DNA from: Apostichopus californicus
Taxonomy: Eukaryota; Echinodermata; Holothuroidea; Aspidochirotida; Stichopodidae
Direction of reading: 5' to 3'
DNA length: 31,513 nt
Assembly (NCBI GenBank): GCA_020650975.1
Contig: JAIPMN010000196.1
Location: 1-31,513, forward strand
In this document: one piece after another, positions 22,368 to 30,465 of the stretch
How positions within the stretch are numbered: position 1 is the stretch's first letter
Layout of the letters: every line of letters begins with the position of its first letter
The notes under the pieces: model-generated
What the model was told of the DNA's origin: nothing
The model's database searches: none
What the model saw: the letters and a program-made list of their open reading frames with translations, nothing else
Made by a program: the position numbers and the translations under genes

Positions 22368-24274
22368 ACATAGTCGGTGGCGATCCTTATACAGCGGTTT
22401 CTCTGTTGGGGGCGCCAGTCAGGAACACAGTACCTTGCATACTATGTAAACTAGGATGCATTCAGTGCAACCCAGAAAGTGGTAGGGAAGGGATTTCAAG
22501 AGAAATGTGGCTGATATATAATTCAATATATTTAGGCCTAAATTGGATAATATTTTGGGAATATGAATCTTCCAAAACACTAGGATACAGTAGCTAGCTA
22601 CAAAATAATATTTAGACCAATTAGATTAGCGCACACAGGTATAGTAATGAATGAACCAATACCTGCAGCTGATAGAGAATTTTTTTGATGCAAAGATTGG
22701 AAACCTGCCAGTTCATACTACCTCCATCCTTACAAAAAACACATTTCAAGATTTTAAATAAATATTTCTTTTAACCTTTGACCTGTCATCTCACAATGGA
22801 TTCTTTGTGTATTTATTTCAACAATCCACATGTGTTTGTAACCTAAGCTTGGGCATTTGGCTTATCCCATAAAGAGACATGTAGTGACACCCAGGCCCAG
22901 CTCAACTTTTAACACCTCTAATTAAAACATACATGACTATGATTGTAAGATTTTAAGATACCGAGCCAAAGTACAAATATTGTAATGGAAGCACTCTGAA
23001 CCTAACAACCTTAATATCTGCATATTATGCTGGATTTTGTTAGTGTGTGTAATAACTCTGACCAAAACAAATATCTGTTCTGATCCATCCAGGCAGGTAA
23101 TATTCACACATACTTGAATTACTCTCAATCCAAGTAAGAGATCATCTAGTAAAAAGGTTACAGCCATCTTGCTGCTTCTCACATCCAAGTTCTTGGGAAA
23201 CTTCTCACACATTAATCTCACACGTTAAATGTTTGTGTCATCTGTTCGTTGCAGTTTTGATGGACTGAAGGAACAGATTTCCAATTACCTTACAGTATAT
23301 TTCCTCTTATAACCACTATTTATGGAGTTAAACATATCGCGACAAAGGCAGTTCAAACCGCAGGTTGAAGCTGATCTAGAACACAGATGGGCATTCGGGG
23401 AAAGGAATGGGAATTTTTCAAAATTCTGCAAATGTGGAAGGCCCGTAGAATCTTATGGCAAGGGAAAACATGATATCTATAATGTATAGGCCTACTTTGA
23501 GAACTCATTCATGTGTAGAGTTCTAGGGTCTATTGGTGATAGGATAGTTCAATATAAACTAAAGAACATGTAGAAGTTAGTGATCTTTATTTGACTATAT
23601 AATGTAACATTTCTACAGTATAAAGACGAAGGTACATCCTTTAGTGTTGTGGTTCACTGATTCAGTCCAAAACATCGCTTTTGCCAAACCCAGATCTAGA
23701 AAGTATAGCAAGTAGTTTGAACACTGAACCACAATTACTGTTGCTTCCACCTGGTTCAGCAATCTGAGAGGTTCATAAAGATAATGGAATGTTCCAAAGT
23801 CTTTATAGAATCACTACATGATATTTCTTTAGATTTCCAGTCAAACCATCAAAAACCCATCACTTGCCCTGTGACTTACAACAGTACACATCTTGAAAGC
23901 ACCATAGCTGCTTCCTACTGAACTATGTCATACTTGTTATATATCTGTGCCTGTCCTTGCATCTTGATTTACTTCAGAGAAAAGTAATCAAGTAAGTGGA
24001 ATGTCAATGCTGTGTCAAGGGTCATTTCATCGTTTAATGACCAGTACATTCCTGCTTAAAAGGTATACAGAAAATAAACTGTGTACTTGTAATGTCAAAA
24101 GGTCATGGTGAGTTATGCCCATTAACTTGTCCTATAAGGTGTTCTTATAATAGCAGACTCTTTTACCTAGTGGTGGTCACACTGAGACATTGGTATATTT
24201 AACTTGTGATCTAAAATATATAAGCTCTTGGAATCTCTTGCCTTTACTGTACTGTTATCAGTATAAGCTGTTGT

Positions 24275-24455
24275 CATGATAGGGTAATATATGATATGGT
24301 ATTATATGATAGGGTAACTATAAATAGGGTTCCATAGAACAGTATGATGGTACAGTACCTTGGTATGGAATCATGACCTATGGTATAACATATCGAATCA
24401 TAGTTATGGTTGTATGGTATGGTATAATAGTATAGATTCTGGAATCATGGTATGT
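24275..24455 (+). repeat. ATGGTAT-rich simple repeat region
   Basis: Irregular repetition of TATGGTAT, GATAGGGTAA and GGTATAATAG-type words. This is low-complexity sequence about 270 bases before exon 3. Confidence 0.75.
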
Positions 24456-24725
24456 TATTGACCTTTCATGTGGTCAGATAGCATGTTTTCTGTATATCGG
24501 TCTAGTATCATGACGCTAGTGCATAAATTGTTCAGCAATGAAATTTTATTTATACAAGAAACACCTAAACAATTTCTACATTGTTTGAAATTTTGTCTTC
24601 CAACATCATAACCGTGGTTGATTCTTTTCTTGCTTTTTCTTTGTTAATGACTTATTATGTAGATTTATGTAAAGTGATAACTGATGATCACCGAAACATT
24701 CTGCTCTCTCTTTGTCTTTCATCAG

Positions 24726-24821
24726 TATGAGTTCAAAGCTAAAGGAATCAAGAAAAAGAAAGTCAACATTACCATCAGCATAGAGGGAGTTACAGTCTCG
24801 CTGAGAAAGAAAAAGAAACGG
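24726..24821 (+). CDS. NOS1AP: NOS1AP orthologue, coding exon 3 (PTB domain, lysine-rich)
   Basis: Thirty-two codons, phase 0 at both ends, beginning [15 protein letters not shown] and ending in LRKKKKR. The vertebrate counterpart starts YEFKAKNIKKKKVSI and ends in a run of lysines. The central [11 protein letters not shown] corresponds to the beta-strand pair that carries a dipeptide turn in PTB domains. Two basic clusters (KKKK and RKKKKR) are visible and are also present in vertebrates. The acceptor is TTTGTCTTTCATCAG and the donor is a consensus GTAAGT. The 96-base length preserves frame if skipped. A hAT-type element begins only about 150 bases downstream of the donor. Confidence 0.96.
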
Positions 24822-24970
24822 GTAAGTGTTTTCCATCATTTCTGCTTTCTTGCAAGCTGTCTAGATTACACACTGAGGCTGTTATTCCTGTTCCCCTCCC
24901 TCTTCCTTCGTTAGTCCTGATGTGTGGTACAGCTTTAATCCAACAGGTTAATCCCATGTTCCCCTGCTGG

Positions 24971-25374
24971 CAGTAGCATAATTCCTATGGGCTCAGACTG
25001 TGCTGAGCTGGGGGCCCCGACCAAAAAGGGCCCCCCCCCCCACTATACTGATGCATTAATGAAATTATTGAAAGTCAAAATCCTAAGACATGAGATCTCA
25101 AAATAACCAATGTGTAAATGCAACTTGAAATGCCCGGGAAGGGTCTTTTCCGACTATCTAGGAGTATTTTTTGGCAAAAAGAAATTGTGGTACGCAGTGA
25201 TCCATGGTGGGGCTCCACTTAGATACAGTAGTATCAAGTAGTGTGTTACACCTACATGACCTACTGATCCCCCCCCCCCTTGTCAACATTTCTGCGGACA
25301 CGCTGGCTTGGACCACCTGATAGGGGGCCCTTTGGGCCAGGAGCCGGAGCCCCAGGCTCATCGTTACGCCACTG
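24971..25374. mobile_element. Non-autonomous hAT-type DNA transposon (404 bp) with perfect 8-bp TSD
   Basis: The left end reads CAGTAGCATAATTCCTATGG and the right end, reverse-complemented, reads CAGTGGCGTAACGATGAGCC. The first 12 bases are inverted repeats of each other with two differences, and CAGTGGCGTA-type ends are typical of hAT elements. The 8 bases CCTGCTGG flank it on both sides without a mismatch (24963-24970 and 25375-25382), the size hAT transposases generate. No transposase frame fits in 404 bp. The interior has two C11 runs (25031-25041 and 25269-25279) and GGGGCCCC/AGGGGGCCC words near the ends. The - strand frame at 25158-25409 merely crosses it. Confidence 0.85.
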
Positions 25375-26979
25375 CCTGCTGGACATGGCGTTTCAACTTT
25401 AAGCCCCACTGAAGGAGGGGGGGATCTGATTAAAAAAAAAAGCTGCTGGGGTTCGATTTATGACATGCTTCATGAGTATAGCTGGTTAAGTGGCTGGGTA
25501 ACCTTGTTTGTTTTAAAACACTGGGTAACAACACCAGTAGTGTAGTACATCAACCTTCAAGTCTGTCATGAGTTTTCAAAGTTACTAATCTTTTGTCATT
25601 GAAATGTTTATCCTTCAAGCACATTTTTGACAAATTTAGGTCAAGTAACATTCTAGAGGTTCAAATTGCCAGACCTCCTAGGCAGTCTCGAAACCGAACC
25701 TAAGGGAACCTGGTGTACAACCTTTGCCTGTGCAAGATACTTTTGAAAAGTTCAGGGAAAAGTTTGACCCAATAAAAGAGACAATTTGTAAGATTACAGG
25801 GGGTACTGTTTCAGTTTTGGTTAAATTTTAGGAACCGAAACAGTAGGTGGTGATCAACAATAAATGAGGATCACAAAGTTATTCTCTTTTCCAGAAAAGT
25901 GTGGCCATAGCCTTAGTGTCCCCATGTGTTATTATGAATTATGCCCATGAATTTAGATTATCTAGGTCATATTGCATACTTTATCTAGTAAGAGAAATTA
26001 TAGGTTCCTTAAGGATCCCTCTCTATGCACCTGTTGTGTTCATATGACCTTGTTAGCTTGTTCTGGAAATGGAATTTTCAGTTTGTTTGGTAAAGTCCTT
26101 AATGTGGTTATCTAGGCATTATTTAAAAGTGGAATCCATATATATAGCAATACAAGCGGATGTTTCTATTATAGCATGATTTTCCACAAAATACAAAATC
26201 ATTTTGATATGCTCAATTTCATTACTAGCTCTCCTGTTGGAGATATGAAACTTAACATGTTAAAAGCCCCATCAATGAAAATGTCAACACTGCCTTGGTC
26301 TTGACATTGGACTGGATCTGAATGAACTCAAATTGTTTCGTTTGCAGAGATTGCTAGCTACAACAGTCTGACAGATGTCAAATTTACTAATAAGGAGCAC
26401 TCTAGGCAATATATCATAAACAAAGATGTATCTTGCAAGGTATAACAATGAGTAGAATAATTAGGAGTGACATATCAAGCAGTGCAACACACATTATTGT
26501 CTACATTATTCCATATCACACTGTTTCCAGTTCTTGGATACATTGCAAGTACAATAAATACCTATGTTATCTGGATGTGAATTTTCTGGTCCCGAAGCCA
26601 TACAAAACTGTACTTAAATGTATACATATCATCCTATGTGCAGAAGCTTCTGTATTTCTCAATACAATATTTAGCTAACTAATATATTTTAGGAAATTCA
26701 ATCAATCCAGATTCTTCCCCACAATTCTAATGTGTCTGGATATATTTCCAGAGTTATTTCACTCCTTTCTTACATGTCTCATCGCTACGTTCACACTCTG
26801 AACTTAGCTAACATTAATTTGTTGCCATGCCCACAGTGCTCCTGACAAATATGGCACCCTTGCTCTTTTATTTCAAGAAAAACCTGACAACATTTACAGT
26901 AGCACCCCATGCTTGCTTCATGGAAAGCCTCCCATTCCTTTTACAGTGTTATGGGTCATTCTTTTTAATGTACCGATAC

Positions 26980-27133
26980 TTCCGAAATTAAAACTTTAAT
27001 TTTAAAAAACAAAATTTTTAAATTAAATTTAAACTATTAAATTATTAAATTAAAATTTAATAATTTTAAATTAAAACTTACAATTAAAACTTGTTTACAA
27101 ACTTGTTTACGAAATTAAAACTTGTTTACAAGT
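26980..27133 (+). repeat. A/T-only block with tandem AATTAAAACTTGTTTAC units
   Basis: Nearly pure A/T from 26983 to 27080 with many AAATTAAA words, then two to three copies of an AATTAAAACTTGTTTACAA-type unit up to 27133. Low complexity. Confidence 0.85.
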
Positions 27134-27283
27134 GTTGCTTTTTACACCTCTGCTTCATGTCTTGCACTCCTTGCCCACTCCTGTCTTGACTACTTGTCTC
27201 AGTGATGCCACACCATCACCACCTTTACTCTCCTTATATCATACTCCATCAGTACAGTATCTTCAGTTGTCTGATAGCTTTAA

Positions 27284-27847
27284 AGAATAGTCCAGGTCAA
27301 CATTTCTTTTTGATATGTTAAAGAGGAACATAATCTAAGCATTCTGGTGAAATTTGCATGCAATTCCTATGTACCGTTTTTGAGATATTGACAGTTGAAG
27401 TTGCCACCCTTTCGTACCAAAAGTCAACTTGGAGCAAACAGGTGTGACGTCACTGTTGCACACCGATAAGTAACGATTTGTTTTCCTTTAAAATTGACGT
27501 TCTAATTTTATACTCCACAATTGGATGCATCCATAATGTGGATAGTACCAAAGATAACGGTATTTTATAAACTTCACATCTCCTTTTGACAAACTAGTAA
27601 CCCTATCCAATCTAAAGGTCAAATCAATAGACTGAAAAATAAGGAAAAAACAAAACATTATTTGTCAGTGTGCAACTATGACATCACACCTGTTTGTTTC
27701 AAGTTTACTTTTGGTAGAATATCAGATAGCTTCAACGGTCAGTATCTCAAAAACGGTATATAGGAAATTTATGCAAATTTCACCAGAATGCTTAGATTAT
27801 GTTCCTCTGTAACATATCAAACAGAAATTTTGACCTGGACTATTCTT
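27284..27847. mobile_element. Fold-back (long-TIR) non-autonomous DNA transposon, about 565 bp
   Basis: The left arm (27284 to about 27500) and right arm (about 27633 to 27847) are inverted copies of each other, roughly 85% alike by eye over 220 bases with very few gaps. Shared stretches include GAATAGTCCAGGTCA, GAGGAACATAATCTAAGCAT, TCTGGTGAAATTTGCAT and AAACAGGTGTGA. Only about 130 bases separate the arms, and there is no coding capacity. TTAA is present at both borders (27280-27283 and 27848-27851) with a one-base asymmetry; a TA target is equally possible, so the superfamily is left open (piggyBac-like or Tc1/mariner-like). Confidence 0.85.
27445..27452. promoter_or_regulatory. Palindromic CRE motif (TGACGTCA) in the fold-back element
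   Basis: A perfect 8-bp CREB/ATF site in the left arm. The matching position of the right arm (27679-27686) has TGACATCA, consistent with loss of the CpG by deamination. Function is unknown. Confidence 0.3.
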
Positions 27848-28474
27848 TTAAGTATCATGAATGGCATGCTGATAGCTTAAGTACCAAGAATGCTTTCTTC
27901 CAAAGGTATTCTGATCTGTAATATTGCAGTTTGTTTTGTCTCATTTATATTTAAAAATTGTCCTTGCTGCCGATTATGTTAATACTGCAGCTGTTACCTG
28001 CAATGAAATTTTTTAATAACAGGCTCGCAGATTTTCGGAAAAGAAAATAAGGTAGATTTTTCTTTGCCAGTGCTTAAGGCAAAAGTCTGTTTCAGAAGCA
28101 GAAAAGTGCGGCCGACATGTGAGATGCTTTACAAAATGGATTCGTGTGGAAGTCAATATGGGGTTGATATAGTAAAGTAGATATAAGCAGAAAGTCAATT
28201 CTATGGCTGTATTATGCCCAAAGGGTCTGGTAAGCTGTGATTTCCTTTGCCGTATGATGCTAGAAGGCATAATACGAGCAGCGGGCATTCAAACCCGGAA
28301 TTAAAATTTGATGAGATTATGTTAAGGTTGAATGTTGGTTTGGTATTAACCTTTTAACTTGATACTGCTGTGATAAGAGGGAGAAGTGTGCCTGGGATTG
28401 TTGTCACAACATGAAGCTAGATTAACTAGTTAACCTCCTCAATAATCTAGCAGATCTAGGTTTGTTGTAGGTGA

Positions 28475-28508
28475 CTGTCTACAGTAGTGTACTGTACTGT
28501 ACAGGACA
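28475..28508. repeat. Imperfect palindrome rich in TACTGTAC
   Basis: CTGTCTACAGTAGTGTAC runs into TGTACTGTACAGGACAG. The halves are imperfect reverse complements and could form a short hairpin. Confidence 0.6.
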
Positions 28509-29838
28509 GACTGAACCCTTTCGGTCAGGTTGATAGTTGGGTGGCCTGGCCTGGTGGCCTGGCCTAGCTAGATGTGACCATAACATGATCAATAAAGAAG
28601 TGTGCTAGTACAGAGAATAAATACAGTAACAGAGTACCTGTATAGGTACAGAGTCTCTTGTGTGTTGGGTTAAGGGTATATGTTACAAGTACAGGTACAA
28701 AGTCTACTATTGGAGTGTATGAATAACAGCAACCCTGCATCAGTTGTTCTTCTAAGTACGCAAACTTGGCAAACTTGAAATATATAAGGAAGTCCCAAGC
28801 ATCACCTTCCCTGTTTGCCCCAGGATTCATGTTCTGTGCCAATTATACTACATTGATCCAGAATTAATAATCCTGAAGAGGTTGAGTTAACCACATTTAT
28901 TGGTAATTTTATAATTTTGTAATTTTAATTTTTAATTCCATACTTGATTAGTAGATCTTTGGTTAAATACTCATTAAGGTTAAACATATTCAGTGTGTTG
29001 TTAATATTAGAGCAACCTTAGTTGCATAGTTTAAATTCATGATGCAGAGCAGTTTGAAATGGCATTTGAATAAAGGGTATATAATATCCACTTTCCAATA
29101 TGGCAGCCACAGTGAAATATAATACAGCAGCCAATGTGAACTCAGAGATCATGGAAAAGTCATCTAGCAGTAACTGAAAGTTCTTTGTTCTTGAAGTAAC
29201 TAATTGTCACTTCAATACAGAATAATATTATTCGTCTGCGACTGTACCATCTCTTCCAAACTATATGAACATGTTAATGAACAGACAGACAGAACAACAC
29301 CTTAACTTGGCTAGTTTAATCACAAGAAACTGGGTTGACCTGAAGTCTTTGTTTTCCAGCATTTGTTTTACATCTTTGGCCTAACAAAGCTCTGTTCAGT
29401 AGAAAGGGAAATCCTTTTATTGTATAGCGGTTTTGTCAGATTGGATAATGTCACAAAGCTTTGCACTCCTTTTCATTTAGTGCAGTATTATCAATGTCTT
29501 TCGTTCCGTGAAATCTGTATTCACCGGTCGCTGATGTTTTTCTATTACAGGTTTTGTAATGGGTGACTTTTAAAAGGATGATTTAACTGGAGGCAGTCGG
29601 TCACCGTAAAATCAGCTTATTGCTTATAATCATGGATACGAGTGTCTCTAGTTTAGAAGTCGCAAGTTACAATTGTATACTTGCGTATTAGTTATAAAGT
29701 CTTGTGTACCATCAAATGGCATTCTAGTCTCAAGAGATTGTGAAGTTCTATTATCTAGGTAATGATGAGTTGAACACGGAAACAATAAACAGTACATGTT
29801 AAAGCCAGTCAAAGATTAAAATCTTCCTCTCTCTGTAT

Positions 29839-29992
29839 AATGAATACAGTAAGCATGCTAAATGCAGTAAGCATAATGAATACAGTAAGTATAATGAGTA
29901 AGCATAATAAGTAAGCATTATGAGTAAGCATAATAAGCATAATGAGTAAGCATAATAAGTCAGCATAATGAATACAGTAAGCATGCTAAATG
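29839..29992 (+). repeat. Minisatellite of AATGAGTAAGCAT-type units, bordered by a 26-bp direct repeat
   Basis: Repeated AGTAAGCATAAT words fill the interval. An identical 26-bp sequence beginning AATGAATACAGTAAGCATGC occurs at 29839-29864 and 29967-29992. The - strand frame rich in Tyr, Leu and Cys (29799-29984) is the translation of this array and not a gene. Confidence 0.9.
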
Positions 29993-30124
29993 GAATAGAA
30001 GGCTGTACAGCTAGTTCTGATCTATTAAACAGCAGGCATTACTCAGCGAAGACAGGTATACTTCTTAGATGAATGTATGGCAGTGAATAGGTGATTGCTT
30101 GCCAAGATTCAGGTAAAAACCCAC

Positions 30125-30207
30125 TTACTCTAGGTGAACATAATTTACATCATAATTTACATGATTAATTTACATAATTAACATAAGTTACTCTAGGTGA
30201 ACATAAT
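30125..30207 (+). repeat. Perfect 20-bp direct repeat flanking ATTTACAT units
   Basis: TTACTCTAGGTGAACATAAT occurs at 30125-30144 and again at 30188-30207. The 43 bases between are made of AATTTACAT-type words. It sits about 200 bases before exon 4. Confidence 0.9.
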
Positions 30208-30412
30208 GCTACCACGGTAACTGATGCCAGCACATGATTGAATTAATCAGTAATTGATTCATTGGATCTAATAGGGACAGCACGCTGATTGGCTAAAATT
30301 ACATATAGACATTGTGGGTATTGCTTATACCAATATTTATAGCCAAAATTTCCTCAGTTTATTGCAAATTGCAATAAAGGTTAAAATTCATATTTTTTTC
30401 TTCTTTCCCTAG

Positions 30413-30465
30413 GATTACAACTGGAACGAGGACCGGTATCAGTTGATGAAGCACGCCATCTACAG
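30413..30465 (+). CDS. NOS1AP: NOS1AP orthologue, coding exon 4 (PTB domain)
   Basis: Seventeen complete codons plus two bases of an arginine codon (phase 2), encoding DYNWNEDRYQLMKHAIY and the start of R. The vertebrate protein reads [20 protein letters not shown] here: the W, the D/E-rich turn, the M and the IYR end line up, but the middle is more diverged than exons 1-3. The acceptor is a long pyrimidine tract ending CTTTCCCTAG, and the donor is GTATAT, weaker than the others. The next exon, not in the window, should complete the Arg codon and open with a strand like IFYVSHD. A G13 run starts 36 bases after the donor. Less certain than exons 1-3 only in its exact 3' edge. Confidence 0.88.

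Larger units (their letters stand above)
16853..24725 (+). other. NOS1AP: NOS1AP intron 2 (about 7.9 kb)
   Basis: Bounded by GTAAGC and TTCATCAG. Contents seen: a non-repetitive, more GC-rich block at about 17320-17760 with a perfect 8-bp hairpin at 17569-17588; a G12 run at 18083-18094; a GA-rich simple repeat at 21205-21242; paired G-rich and C-rich tracts at 21533-21634; a tRNA-Thr-like sequence at 22292-22367 on the - strand; and an ATGGTAT-rich simple repeat at about 24275-24455. The remainder, including 18100-21200, shows no feature I can support beyond AT-rich sequence. Confidence 0.85.
24822..30412 (+). other. NOS1AP: NOS1AP intron 3 (about 5.6 kb)
   Basis: Bounded by GTAAGT and CCCTAG. 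It is the richest intron in mobile DNA: a hAT-type element at 24971-25374, an A/T block with tandem units at 26980-27133, a fold-back element at 27284-27847, a minisatellite at 29839-29992 and a direct repeat pair at 30125-30207. The segments 25400-26970 and 27860-29830 show no gene. They contain a C/T/G palindromic stretch at 28475-28508 and a short GGCCTGGCCT duplication near 28541-28564. Confidence 0.85.

Noticed and set aside
22772..22784. DR1-like site on the - strand (AGGTCAAAGGTTA)
   Set aside because: A single imperfect match outside the repeat arrays; expected by chance at this window size.
22937..23221. - strand frame with MCEKFPKNLDVRSSKMAV and a good donor (CAA, GTATGTG)
   Set aside because: A faint HEAT-repeat feel, but a stop lies just upstream without an acceptor, so only a first exon from an internal ATG would work. 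Not enough to call a gene.
25158..25409. - strand 83-codon frame
   Set aside because: It crosses the right end of the hAT-type MITE and its target duplication, so it cannot be an old gene; it has no transposase motifs.
28564..28842. - strand 92-codon frame beginning MAQNMNPGANREGD
   Set aside because: Plausible start, but it turns into a hydrophobic low-complexity read-through and no homologue is recalled.
29799..29984. - strand frame of Leu/Tyr/Cys repeats
   Set aside because: It is the translation of the AGTAAGCATAAT minisatellite.
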